This document shows positions 1 to 5,832 of a stretch of 21,257 bases of DNA, piece by piece (the stretch's first letter is position 1; each line of letters begins with the position of its first letter). Location: positions 1 through 21,257 of IMG/VR virus record IMGVR_UViG_3300037119_002466; one strand, written 5' to 3'. The notes beneath the pieces are model-generated. The model searched no databases and had not been told where the DNA came from. It saw nothing but the letters and a program-made list of their open reading frames with translations. This stretch comes from a virus. The translations under genes and the position numbers were made by a program.

Positions 1-1051
1 GGATGGCAATGGCGCTGGCGTGGTCCAGTGCCTCCACCGCCACGCTCTCCTGGTAGGGCTCACTCCAGACCACCGAGTTACCCAGGTGGGTCTCATTCCG
101 CGGCAGAAACGCCACCCGCACCCGCCGCACCGGCAGCCCACGCCGCTCCATGCCCCGCCCGTAGAGATGCACCTGCGCCCGGTAGAGATCTCCTGGCCCC
201 ACTGCCTTGACCTTTGCCAGCGTGGTCACGCCAACGATCTTCCAGTCAGTCACCTCAGCGGTTTCCATGTCATAGAGATCGGCTGAGCCGGTGATGGGCA
301 CGCCCAGGATCTCTCCCACGTTCACGCTCTGCTCCACCAGATACCGAGCCCGCTGCTGGCCATCGTTGGCCGCCATGAAAATCTCCGCCAGCGCCGCGTG
401 CACCGCACTGCCCACAAACGGCAGCCAGGCAAACCCTGGCCGCTCGGGCTCCCGCACGCCCGCCAACTTCTCCACCAGACACCGGTCACATGAGGTGCCA
501 ATCTCGCTGGGGCCAATGCGCCGCTGGAGGCTGCGTGGCGTGGCAGCGATGGCCCGCACGATCTCATCTCGATACCCCAGCCAGACCGCCTCTGCCGCTC
601 GGTCTACCGGCTGCCCAGCCAGGTGGGCCAGTGACACCGGCTGGCGCTCCAGGCGGGGCGCTGCGGGGCTGGGAGGAGGAGCGGGGGTGCTGGCACCCGC
701 CGCGGAGTTGGGGCGGTAGGGAGCCTCCTGGCGGCCACTGACATGCTCCGGCAGCACGTAGATCTGGGAGCCACCGCGGCGCTCGGTCAGCCGCGTGATG
801 AGCCCCGCTTTGTGCAGGTTGCTCAGCGCCCCGCTGACGGTTCCGTGGTGCTGCCCCGTGGCTGCGCTCATCTCCGCCCAGGTGATCCCATCGGAGCCGG
901 TGGCGGCCAGCAACTCCAGCGCGGTCTGCTGTGTGGCGGAGGTGAGCCCGCTGGCGTCAGCGGCCAGCGCGCGGTCACGGCTGCTCTCTGAGCCGGACCA
1001 CCCAGAGGTGGGCAACTCGCTGCCATAAGGCAGGATCGGGGGCAGGGTCAT
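1..1051 (-). CDS. Winged-helix / PD-(D/E)XK (RecB/Cas4-like) nuclease, 3' end outside window
   Basis: The frame opens at ATG 1051, overlaps the upstream gene's stop (ATGA) and stays open for 350 codons to the left edge, so the C-terminus is missing. Residues about 36-105 read as a winged helix-turn-helix (helix TWAEMSAATG, recognition helix TVSGALSNLHKAGLI, wing RRGGSQIYVL). A Pro/Ala-rich linker (about 110-135) follows. From about 175 there is a RecB/Cas4-type nuclease: PSEIGTSCDRC, then GSAVH with His218, GSADLYD with Asp258, TDWK with Asp269/Lys271, and QVHLYG with Gln293, which is the H-D-DxK-Q order of this superfamily. Such phage exonucleases act in recombination or DNA processing. Only one CxxC (residues 188-191) is visible; any C-terminal cysteine cluster of a Cas4-type Fe-S site would lie outside. 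It is the last visible gene of the 1-2043 operon. Confidence 0.85.
   Translation of the reverse strand, partial: MTLPPILPYGSELPTSGWSGSESSRDRALAADASGLTSATQQTALELLAATGSDGITWAEMSAATGQHHGTVSGALSNLHKAGLITRLTERRGGSQIYVLPEHVSGRQEAPYRPNSAAGASTPAPPPSPAAPRLERQPVSLAHLAGQPVDRAAEAVWLGYRDEIVRAIAATPRSLQRRIGPSEIGTSCDRCLVEKLAGVREPERPGFAWLPFVGSAVHAALAEIFMAANDGQQRARYLVEQSVNVGEILGVPITGSADLYDMETAEVTDWKIVGVTTLAKVKAVGPGDLYRAQVHLYGRGMERRGLPVRRVRVAFLPRNETHLGNSVVWSEPYQESVAVEALDHASAIAI
1020..1032 (-). promoter_or_regulatory. Exact dispersed operator-like element (TGCCTTATGGCAG)
   Basis: Lies 18 nt inside the nuclease gene in the sense orientation, identical to the copy at 17969. Confidence 0.55.
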
Positions 1052-1245
1052 GCGTCCACCGAGCCCAGGAAATCCAGCCGCATGGCGGCCAACTCGCACC
1101 GCGCGCAGGGGCAGGTGGGATAGCACCACTCATGGCAGTCATAGCACCACGCCCGGTGATCTCCCACCGTGCGGTGCTCTCCGCATAGGCGTGGTTCGAA
1201 ACCCTGGAAGTTGTGGTCATCATCCCAGACCTTGACCACCCTCAC
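1048..1245 (-). CDS. Small zinc-ribbon-like protein (65 aa)
   Basis: A 65-aa cysteine-rich protein. Conserved-looking elements are WDDDHNFQG near the N-terminus, then C21GEH, CYDCHEWC and CPCARC, giving seven or more Cys/His positions able to bind one or two zinc ions. Small proteins of this kind are common in early regions of actinobacteriophages and are thought to be DNA-, RNA- or protein-binding. It is translationally coupled on both sides, with ATG 1245 overlapping the upstream stop and its own stop overlapping the nuclease start (both ATGA). No specific function can be assigned. Confidence 0.7.
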   Translation of the reverse strand: MRVVKVWDDDHNFQGFEPRLCGEHRTVGDHRAWCYDCHEWCYPTCPCARCELAAMRLDFLGSVDA

Positions 1246-1430
1246 GGCTGCCCCTCAATAGCGCTCATGATCTGCTCTAGTTGCCAGCAATCCTCAGACG
1301 CCACCGTCAGCGCCTCCAGCGCGCTGCTCAGTCGGGGGTTCTCACCGTGCGTCATGAGCGCCAGCCGCACCGCGTCAGCCACCGCGCCCGCCTCCTCAAA
1401 CGTGAGCGTCACCCGCACGCGCGTATTCAC
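1242..1430 (-). CDS. Hypothetical small alpha-helical protein (62 aa)
   Basis: A 62-aa protein beginning MNTRVRVTLTFEEAG, which looks like a short beta strand followed by helices. There are no cysteine clusters, no signal peptide and no TM segment. It is in an unbroken operon with ATGA overlaps at both ends, which is the main evidence that it is real. Codon use matches the neighbouring genes. I do not recognise a family. Confidence 0.6.
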   Translation of the reverse strand: MNTRVRVTLTFEEAGAVADAVRLALMTHGENPRLSSALEALTVASEDCWQLEQIMSAIEGQP

Positions 1431-1609
1431 TCCGCCGCCTCATAACGGTCATCCAGGTATGCGGCCAGCGCTTCCGAGTAGTTGGCCATAGCCCAGGTCA
1501 TGACGCGCCCCCGCTGCTCAGTGCTGAGCCCCTGCAACGCCTTTGCCACATCTCGCATGGCTTTGGTCTCCCGCTCCACCGCGGCCATCTCGGGCTCCAG
1601 GTCGCTCAC
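1427..1609 (-). CDS. Hypothetical acidic helical protein (60 aa)
   Basis: A 60-aa, probably all-helical protein (MSDLEPEMAAVERETKAMRD...) with net acidic character and a C-terminal AYLDDRYEAAE. Both ends overlap neighbours by ATGA, so it belongs to the same polycistron as the nuclease. Nothing in it indicates catalysis or membrane insertion. A small phage-encoded regulator or host-interaction protein is possible, but this is a guess. Confidence 0.6.
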   Translation of the reverse strand: MSDLEPEMAAVERETKAMRDVAKALQGLSTEQRGRVMTWAMANYSEALAAYLDDRYEAAE

Positions 1610-2043
1610 TTCACTGCCACCTTCCAGGGGTAGTCATCCCAGCATTGGGCGGCCAGGTCCGGCTCCCCCATCAGCGTCAGGGTCTCCTCAAAGCGCTCTC
1701 GATCCACGGTGAGCACGTACCGGCACGCCCGCTCCGCCAGCCCTGGAGATCCAGCCGCCGCCCGCTCCTGAGCGATGGTCAGCGCCCGCTCCTGGTTGAA
1801 TCGGCGGTTACGCGCCAGGGTCAGGGTCAGCCCGTTGGCGCAGGGGTAGGTGCCCAGATCCGCCACGCTGGTGCGGATGCTTTCAGCCAGGCTGGACTCC
1901 TCCTGCTCCAGCCGAGCCCGCTCCGCCCGGATGACCGCCAGCCGCTTCACTAGGTCATCCAGGTTGGCGGAGAGATCCAGCGGCATGGGGGTGTCACCCA
2001 TGACCCACTCTGTGCCGCGGGCAGGCGTGCGCCTACTCACCAT
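1606..2043 (-). CDS. Hypothetical coiled-coil protein, first gene of the nuclease operon
   Basis: About 145 aa. A heptad-like segment (DDLVKRLAVIRAERARLEQEESSLAESI) predicts an N-terminal coiled coil. It is followed by a compact domain with TYPCANGLTLTLARNRRFNQ and an aromatic C-terminus (CWDDYPWKVAVK). The start is uncertain: ATG 2043 has a weak upstream GGTGA, while in-frame ATG 2001 and ATG 1986 would drop the arginine-rich N-terminal residues, which have less typical codons, so a later start is quite possible. The stop overlaps the next gene by ATGA. It is the first recognisable coding sequence after a 180-bp gap, so it should carry the operon's leader. Function is unknown; a siphovirus recombination accessory protein is possible from context. 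Confidence 0.65.
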   Translation of the reverse strand: MVSRRTPARGTEWVMGDTPMPLDLSANLDDLVKRLAVIRAERARLEQEESSLAESIRTSVADLGTYPCANGLTLTLARNRRFNQERALTIAQERAAAGSPGLAERACRYVLTVDRERFEETLTLMGEPDLAAQCWDDYPWKVAVK

Positions 2044-2115
2044 CACTCATCACCGAGCCCCTGCAATCGTGGTGATGACGCGCGCTCATACCGCCCGCCA
2101 GGATTCTGCCCCTGC

Positions 2116-2139
2116 GGCAGTCCGGGTCTAGGGACTGCC
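2116..2139 (-). other. Leader hairpin upstream of the nuclease operon
   Basis: Perfect 8-bp inverted repeat GGCAGTCC / GGACTGCC with an 8-nt loop, inside the gap 2044-2221. It would lie in the 5' leader of minus-strand transcripts starting near 2158. No U-tract follows, so attenuation or RNA stabilisation are only possibilities. Confidence 0.4.
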
Positions 2140-2163
2140 CTCCTGGGAAAGTGCTTGGGTACT

Positions 2164-2193
2164 GTCTTACGGCATGATGGATGCCTAATGCAA
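2164..2193 (-). promoter_or_regulatory. Candidate minus-strand promoter with an operator-like site
   Basis: On the minus strand, TTGCAT (2193-2188) is followed 18 bp later by TAAGAC (2169-2164), a weak sigma70-type pair. The -10 region overlaps a one-mismatch copy of the dispersed element (TGTCTTACGGCAT, plus strand 2163-2175). The gap 2044-2221 has lower GC and no convincing gene, which fits a regulatory region for the 1-2043 operon. Confidence 0.3.
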
Positions 2194-2221
2194 CTCTTGA
2201 TCCTCCAAGGCTCTTGGTGCA

Positions 2222-2458
2222 TCATGACGCCCTCCGCCGCCGCGGTTCGGTGATGATGGCGGCCAGCCGAGCCCGCCCCTCAGCGGTTGGTGCCGGTGGC
2301 CGCGCCAGCAGCAGCCGGATCTTTGCGGCTGCATACGCTTCGTTATAAGACCTGCGGAGTTCCGTCACATCAGCCGCAGGATCTGCGGCCAGGGTGCTGG
2401 CTATCTTCGCTCGATACCAGACCCAGGAGCGCAGCGGCTCAGTAGCCCGTGCGGGCAT
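2222..2458 (-). CDS. Hypothetical basic helical protein (78 aa)
   Basis: I start this at ATG 2458, which has GAGG 8 nt upstream; GTG 2467 in the same frame would add three residues. The product is an arginine/alanine-rich helical protein (LRSWVWYRAKIAS..., then DVTELRRSYNEAYAAAKIRLLLA) ending in a basic tail, EPRRRRAS, so nucleic-acid contact is possible. It stands alone between the 256-bp post-integrase spacer and a 180-bp gap. An 8-bp tandem repeat lies in its immediate upstream region. I do not recognise the family. Confidence 0.6.
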   Translation of the reverse strand: MPARATEPLRSWVWYRAKIASTLAADPAADVTELRRSYNEAYAAAKIRLLLARPPAPTAEGRARLAAIITEPRRRRAS

Positions 2459-2493
2459 GGGGTGCACCTCATCCGGTGGTCAGCGGTTGGCAT

Positions 2494-2538
2494 GAGATCC
2501 GAGATACCGAGATACCGAGATGCCGAGATACCGAGACC
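2494..2538. repeat. 8-bp tandem repeat (GAGATACC)n
   Basis: Five full or near-full units plus a partial one: GAGATCC, GAGATACC, GAGATACC, GAGATGCC, GAGATACC, GAGACC. They sit 36 bp upstream of the 2222-2458 gene, in the spacer behind the integrase. The array reads as GGTATCTC units on the transcribed strand. It could be iteron-like protein binding sites or simple slippage. Confidence 0.85.
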
Positions 2539-2646
2539 GTGCGGCTCAGCCCCTAGAGGCGTGAGGTGGTGCTGAGGAGCCACCCTGGACCCATCCGGCT
2601 GGCTGAGTCAACCCACCGCGGCGTGGTGTCTTGACAGCCGGACATG

Positions 2647-2691
2647 ACACCACCCCCGCACCTAGCAGGGGCTGGGGTGCGGGGGTGGTGT
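2647..2691 (-). terminator. Strong hairpin downstream of the integrase, probable terminator
   Basis: Perfect 16-bp inverted repeat, ACACCACCCCCGCACC at 2647-2662 and its complement at 2676-2691, with a 13-nt loop. It begins 23 nt past the integrase stop. There is no U-tract on the minus strand, but very stable GC-rich hairpins without U-tracts often end transcripts in actinobacteria. It would insulate the integrase from the 1-2458 genes. Confidence 0.6.
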
Positions 2692-2714
2692 TGACTCGGG
2701 AAGGTGGCGGCAGC

Positions 2715-4067
2715 CTACGCCACCCAACGCATTTCCGCTGCCCTCACCGTGGCAGACACCCGAGCCCCACGCCCGAGCGGCTGGCACACCGGCACGCCAG
2801 GCAGCGCCCGCAGCGCCGCCCGCTGCTGCTCCAGGCTCAGCGCCTCCCACGCCACCGCCACATCCTCAGCGCCCAGCAGCGGAGCCAGCGGGCTGGTGCC
2901 CTCCGCCGCCGCCAGCGCCCGCTCCGCCTCCAGGATCTGTGGCCCGAGCGCCTTTGCCTGGTCCACCACCTTGGTGCGAGAGACGCCCAGCGCCAGGAGA
3001 TCCACCAGCCCGTCACGCTGCTCCACCAGATCCGCCAGCCGAGCCCGAGCCACGCCCAGGTCATCCACCCGCAGCAGGTCTGTGGGGTCCGTCATCTCCG
3101 TGACATAAGTCAAGACCGCCTCAGTGATGTGCTCATCAGTCACCGCCTGGTTGCGGCTCAGGTGGCAGCCAGCGCAGCGGTAGATCTTCACCGGCAGCGG
3201 CAGCCGCTTGCCTGAGTTGACCGCGCTAAACATCGGGCCACCGCAGCGGCCACACTCCAGGATGCCGGTTAGCAGGTAGCGGGCTGACCGCTCCGTCACC
3301 CGAGCCCTGCGCCTGGGGTCACCCAGCAGCGCCAGCAGCCTGGCGTGCGTCTCGGGCTCCACCACTACCGGGCCATGGGTGCCATAGTCCACGCCAGCCT
3401 TGGTCACCACGCGCCCAGCCAGGCGGGGCGCTGACAGCATCCTGCGGAGCGTGGAGACGTGCCAGGGGCCACCCTCGGTGGTGGACACCCCGCGGGCATT
3501 CCAGTCCCGCACGATGCCAGCCAGGCTCTCTCCCGCCAGCACCCCATCAGTGGCTTTGCGGATCTCCGCTGCCTCCACCTCATCCACGCTGCCATCACGG
3601 TGGAAGCCAAACGCCCGGTGCCGCCCCATCGGCTGCACCCCGCGGCTGCGCTCCTGGATGGTGGCCGCCTCCTGGCGCTTGCTCTTACGCTCGATCTCGG
3701 CAGTGGCCACGGCACACATCAGCCGAGCGGTCAGCCGCCCATCCACGGTGGTCAGGTCCACCACTGAGCCGGTCACTGAGTGAACCGAGATCTCCAGCGC
3801 AATGACCTTCTCCAGATCCGGACCCAGCCGCGCCAGCCGATCCTGCGCCCAGCAGACAATCACCTCGGGGCGGCTGGCCAGCATCTCATCAAACGCCCTG
3901 CGTGGCTTTCCGTTGGTGGCGCTGCGGTTATTGTCCCGGTACACCGGACCCACGTCGAAACCGAGCCGAGCGCAAAGGTCACGGCACTGCGCCTCCTGGC
4001 GCTCTACCGCCAGCCCTTCTCCTGAGCGGTCTTTGCTTTGGCGCACATAGATGGTGGCGGTGGTCAT
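2715..4067 (-). CDS. int: Large serine recombinase (phage integrase)
   Basis: 450 aa. The N-terminal resolvase/invertase domain (about 1-140) starts IYVRQSKD with nucleophile Ser11, followed by CWAQDRLARLGPDL (catalytic arginines around 77-80) and the long E-helix LTARLMCAVATAEIERKSKR. A recombinase domain follows (about 145-260: GRHRAFGFHRDG, GVSTTEGGPWHVSTLRRML). A zinc ribbon has ECGRCGG (Cys272/275) and YRCAGC (Cys298/301), and a helical coiled-coil region (about 325-410) ends the protein. This is the architecture of phiC31/Bxb1-type integrases; at 450 aa it is at the short end. GAGGAG lies 7 nt before ATG 4067. It catalyses site-specific integration between attP and a host attB, and the likely attP lies just upstream. 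Confidence 0.95.
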   Translation of the reverse strand: MTTATIYVRQSKDRSGEGLAVERQEAQCRDLCARLGFDVGPVYRDNNRSATNGKPRRAFDEMLASRPEVIVCWAQDRLARLGPDLEKVIALEISVHSVTGSVVDLTTVDGRLTARLMCAVATAEIERKSKRQEAATIQERSRGVQPMGRHRAFGFHRDGSVDEVEAAEIRKATDGVLAGESLAGIVRDWNARGVSTTEGGPWHVSTLRRMLSAPRLAGRVVTKAGVDYGTHGPVVVEPETHARLLALLGDPRRRARVTERSARYLLTGILECGRCGGPMFSAVNSGKRLPLPVKIYRCAGCHLSRNQAVTDEHITEAVLTYVTEMTDPTDLLRVDDLGVARARLADLVEQRDGLVDLLALGVSRTKVVDQAKALGPQILEAERALAAAEGTSPLAPLLGAEDVAVAWEALSLEQQRAALRALPGVPVCQPLGRGARVSATVRAAEMRWVA

Positions 4068-4082
4068 GGCGGATCTCCTCAG

Positions 4083-4117
4083 CAGGTGTGGCCAGGCTGC
4101 TCCTGGCCCCTCACCTG
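4083..4117 (-). other. Hairpin in the integrase leader
   Basis: Inverted repeat CAGGTG-t-GGCCAGG / CCTGGCC-cct-CACCTG (7 + 6 bp with an asymmetric bulge, 5-nt loop). It lies between the attP-like site and the integrase Shine-Dalgarno. In minus-strand RNA it folds directly before GAGGAG, so it could reduce read-through from the upstream small-gene operon or affect integrase translation. Confidence 0.45.
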
Positions 4118-4118
4118 C

Positions 4119-4166
4119 GAGTTTACCACGGTGACGCCTGGACCTAGGCTAACCCGTAGACCACTC
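4119..4166. other. attP: Candidate phage attachment site attP
   Basis: A 48-bp imperfect inverted repeat. The left arm (4119-4138, GAGTTTACCACGGTGACGCC) and the reverse complement of the right arm (4147-4166, GAGTGGTCTACGGGTTAGCC) match at 12 of 20 positions around an 8-bp centre, TGGACCTA. Length, imperfect dyad symmetry, non-palindromic centre and position just upstream of the integrase gene fit attP sites of large serine integrases. The right arm reaches the stop codon of the 4165-4344 gene. The exact core cannot be fixed without attL/attR. Confidence 0.5.
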
Positions 4167-4344
4167 AGTCACCGTTCTGGAGATCCAGCAGCCCCTCCTC
4201 TGCCAGCACCGCCTGGGCCAGCACCCGCTGGCGGTCACGCACCGCCAGCCAGAGCGCAGGCAGGTGGTCATCCCACGCCCCCGAGCGGATGGCTTCATGG
4301 GCAGCAAAGGCAGCAGCGGCCACGCCTGGCTGCTGCTCGGTCAC
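4165..4344 (-). CDS. Hypothetical helical protein (59 aa), last gene of the small-gene chain
   Basis: Starts at GTG 4344, which overlaps the upstream stop (GTGA). 59 aa: MTEQQPGVAAAAFAAHEAIR then DDHLPALWLAVRDRQRVLAQ, predicted helical and soluble. The stop lies at the outer edge of the attP-like dyad, so this is the last gene before the attachment site. No family is recognised; the overlap chain is the main support. Confidence 0.6.
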   Translation of the reverse strand: MTEQQPGVAAAAFAAHEAIRSGAWDDHLPALWLAVRDRQRVLAQAVLAEEGLLDLQNGD

Positions 4345-4469
4345 TGCTCGCACCCACCCTCTGAGTCATCCGCCAGCCACCAGAGCCACCACGCCCCCAG
4401 CCGCCTCAGCCAGTCCACCAGCGTGGCCCGCCATCCGTCAGCATGGCCACCGCCACCGCGGTCAGCCAC
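4341..4469 (-). CDS. Tryptophan-rich small protein (42 aa), possible membrane-interacting peptide
   Basis: GTG 4469 follows one base after the stop of the upstream microprotein, and the TGA at 4341-4343 overlaps the next gene's GTG. The product begins MADRGGGGHADGWR and continues ATLVDWLRRLGAWWLWWLAD, an amphipathic, Trp-rich helix that could lie at or cross the membrane, then an acidic tail ending GGCEQ. A competing reading in another frame (GTG 4474 to stop 4406, 22 aa) also shows a GTGA overlap. I prefer this frame because its stop couples to the next gene. Confidence 0.5.
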   Translation of the reverse strand: MADRGGGGHADGWRATLVDWLRRLGAWWLWWLADDSEGGCEQ

Positions 4470-4470
4470 C

Positions 4471-4560
4471 TCACCGCAGCCCCGAGTTGCTGAGCACCCA
4501 GAAGAATGCCACCGCCACCAGCAGCGCCAGGAGCACCACCGCCACCTCCCTTGCCTTCAC
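4471..4560 (-). CDS. Single-TM microprotein B (29 aa), paralogue of the upstream gene
   Basis: GTG 4560 overlaps the upstream stop by GTGA. The protein begins MKAREVAVVLLALLVAVAFF and ends WVLSNSGLR: a short positively charged N-terminus, one hydrophobic helix of about 17 residues, then a polar C-terminus. It aligns gaplessly with microprotein A over its length (shared ARE, AV, AL, AF, W, S, G, terminal R), so the two arose by tandem duplication. It may be a holin/antiholin-like, exclusion or membrane-regulatory peptide. It is too short for usual gene-calling cut-offs. Confidence 0.6.
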   Translation of the reverse strand: MKAREVAVVLLALLVAVAFFWVLSNSGLR

Positions 4561-4649
4561 CGGAAGTACCCCGCGTGGCTGACGGTCCAGAGAAACGCCA
4601 GCGCAATCAGCAGCGCCACGATGGCCACCGCCCACTCACGCGCTCTCAC
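4557..4649 (-). CDS. Single-TM microprotein A (30 aa)
   Basis: GTG 4649 overlaps the TGA of the 4646-4843 gene (GTGA). The product begins MRAREWAVAIVALLIALAFL and ends WTVSHAGYFR: basic N-terminus, one TM helix, short polar tail. The same layout and many of the same residues occur in the next gene. N-in/C-out topology is expected from the positive N-terminus. Function is unknown. The GTGA overlaps at both ends and the paralogue next door are the evidence that it is translated. Confidence 0.6.
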   Translation of the reverse strand: MRAREWAVAIVALLIALAFLWTVSHAGYFR

Positions 4650-4843
4650 GGCTCCGTCACCTCCCACACCAGATCTCTGAGGAGATCCGCAGGGTGGCGG
4701 TTGCAGCCAACGCACTTGCCATCATCCGCAGTGGCCACCGCTCCGTCACGCGCGTTGCATGGCGTCATGTCGCTGGCAGCGCGGGGGCAGCCGATGTGGC
4801 TGGGGGCATCGTCATACCGCCCATAACCGCCTGGCCCCTTCAT
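4646..4843 (-). CDS. Small zinc-binding protein (65 aa)
   Basis: I start at ATG 4843, which overlaps the preceding gene's stop (ATGA); upstream in-frame codons give a low-complexity Gly/Ala extension typical of antisense shadow. The 65-aa product has C19PRAASDMTPC, then DDGKCVGCNRHPADLL, i.e. C-x9-C ... CxxC-x-x-H, able to bind one zinc. It ends WEVTEP. It is a member of the zinc-knuckle-rich early operon 4165-5794. Confidence 0.65.
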   Translation of the reverse strand: MKGPGGYGRYDDAPSHIGCPRAASDMTPCNARDGAVATADDGKCVGCNRHPADLLRDLVWEVTEP

Positions 4844-5301
4844 GCCGCGGGCGGGTGGGCACGCTGGTGTTGCGTCATGCCCAGATAGGTGGCGTGCTCC
4901 AGCGGGCAGGCACCGCAGGTGAACCTGCGCCCCACCTCCCGCTCCACTTTGGCCAGCGCCTCCTGGTGCACCACTCGGCAGTGGGTAGCGGTGGCGGAGC
5001 GAGTTGGCCCCGAATACTCGCACCGCGGGCAGGTGCGCCCGAGCCGTTGCCACTCCGTCTCTGGTGCGTCAGGGTCCAGGAGGCTCCGCCCGGTGCTGGG
5101 ATTGGCGCTGCTGGCCCGCGGGCTGCTGCGGGCTCTGCGCCCATGGGTCTCCAGGAGGCTCAGCAGCCCCTCTAGCGGGCCAGAGTCATCTGGGCATAGG
5201 TCAACCTCCAGCCGCTGCCCATCCAGCGTCAGCGCGTGCTCTGTGGCTTTCTCCGCCCCGCATACGTCACACCGGACCACCCGCACTAGTTCGCTAGTCA
5301 T
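4840..5301 (-). CDS. Multi-zinc-finger protein (153 aa)
   Basis: ATG 5301 overlaps the upstream stop and has GAGAGG 8 nt before it. The N-terminus holds a CDVCG knuckle and a short beta domain (LTLDGQRLEVDLCPDD), a pattern found in small actinobacterial DNA-associated proteins. A Ser/Arg-rich linker follows (about 52-85). The C-terminal half carries RTCPRCEYSG with CRVVH, then FTCGACPLEHATYLGMTQHQ, which ends like a C2H2 finger (C..C-x12-H-x3-H). DNA or RNA binding is likely. The cell partner is unknown. Confidence 0.7.
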   Translation of the reverse strand: MTSELVRVVRCDVCGAEKATEHALTLDGQRLEVDLCPDDSGPLEGLLSLLETHGRRARSSPRASSANPSTGRSLLDPDAPETEWQRLGRTCPRCEYSGPTRSATATHCRVVHQEALAKVEREVGRRFTCGACPLEHATYLGMTQHQRAHPPAA

Positions 5302-5447
5302 CTCCACACCCTCTCCACCGCATGGGTGCCATCGTCCCGGTGCCGCACCCGCAGGTGCACCGGCTGGCGTTTCGCATCTCGGATGGGTGCAGAGGAGATC
5401 CACGCCCCGCAGGCGGGGCAGCGGACACCCTTTGGTGCTGGGCTCAT
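5298..5447 (-). CDS. Small CPxC zinc-knuckle protein (49 aa)
   Basis: ATG 5447 overlaps the stop of the 5444-5794 gene (ATGA) and its TGA overlaps the start of the next gene (ATGA), which sets its frame. It begins MSPAPKGVRCPACGAWISSA and continues with basic, His-containing residues (HLRVRHRDDGTHAVERVWR). One CPAC knuckle is present; with the two histidines it may form a zinc site. Without this gene the operon would have an unexplained 140-bp gap. Confidence 0.65.
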   Translation of the reverse strand: MSPAPKGVRCPACGAWISSAPIRDAKRQPVHLRVRHRDDGTHAVERVWR

Positions 5448-5794
5448 GACGCCCGCTGCCCGCGGCGCTTGGCAGTGATGGGTGTGACGTTCAGCCAGCG
5501 AGTGACGGTCTCCAGCCGCAGCGCGTCTCGGGCTGCTCCGTCCAGCCGCCCCAGCCCCTGGTGGGTGTAGCCATCGGGGTACGAATAGGAGCCCTTAATG
5601 GTGGCCCCAAAGGCACTGAGCCACTGCGTGCGGGTGGTGCTGCACCGTCCGCACTCCAGGGTGCGCTCATAGGCGTGCATCTCCCCATCCCACCTGGCGG
5701 TGCGTGCCCGCCAGGTGTGCCCATAGTCCCTGCACTCCAGGAACGCCTCAGGTAGCGAGTGAACGAAATTGGCTGACTCTGGATCTGTTGGCAT
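5444..5794 (-). CDS. Actinophage zinc-finger-like protein (116 aa), first gene of the small-gene operon
   Basis: 116 aa. The core (AFLECRDYGHTWRARTARWD ... RTLECGRCSTTRTQWL ... SYSYPDGYTHQGLGRLDGAARDALRL) resembles a family I recall from actinobacterial prophages and phages, with Cys21, His26 and a CGRC knuckle giving a zinc site and a conserved YPDGY. Function is not established; it is probably a nucleic-acid-binding early protein. AAGGGG lies 6 nt before ATG 5794. It heads the chain of eight overlapping genes and has a candidate promoter 40-70 bp upstream. Confidence 0.75.
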   Translation of the reverse strand: MPTDPESANFVHSLPEAFLECRDYGHTWRARTARWDGEMHAYERTLECGRCSTTRTQWLSAFGATIKGSYSYPDGYTHQGLGRLDGAARDALRLETVTRWLNVTPITAKRRGQRAS

Positions 5795-5832
5795 GATGCC
5801 CCTTGCCTATCGGTGGAAACGTGACAGGCAGC

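Noticed and set aside
2043-2225. 60-codon minus-strand frame filling the gap upstream of the nuclease operon
   Set aside because: It overlaps both neighbours by a few bases, but codons are unlike nearby genes (many AGG/AGA, TCA, TTG), GC is lower, and the stretch carries promoter and hairpin signals. Treated as intergenic.
2494-2538. Short repeats considered as a CRISPR array
   Set aside because: Units are 8 bp with no spacers and no cas genes nearby.
2631-3215. 194-codon plus-strand frame opposite the integrase
   Set aside because: Low-complexity His/Arg/Gln-rich product, antisense to conserved integrase domains, and starts inside a hairpin.
4406-4474. 22-codon frame (GTG 4474) after microprotein B
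   Set aside because: It has a GTGA overlap at its start, but its stop couples to nothing; the competing 42-aa frame links to the next gene.
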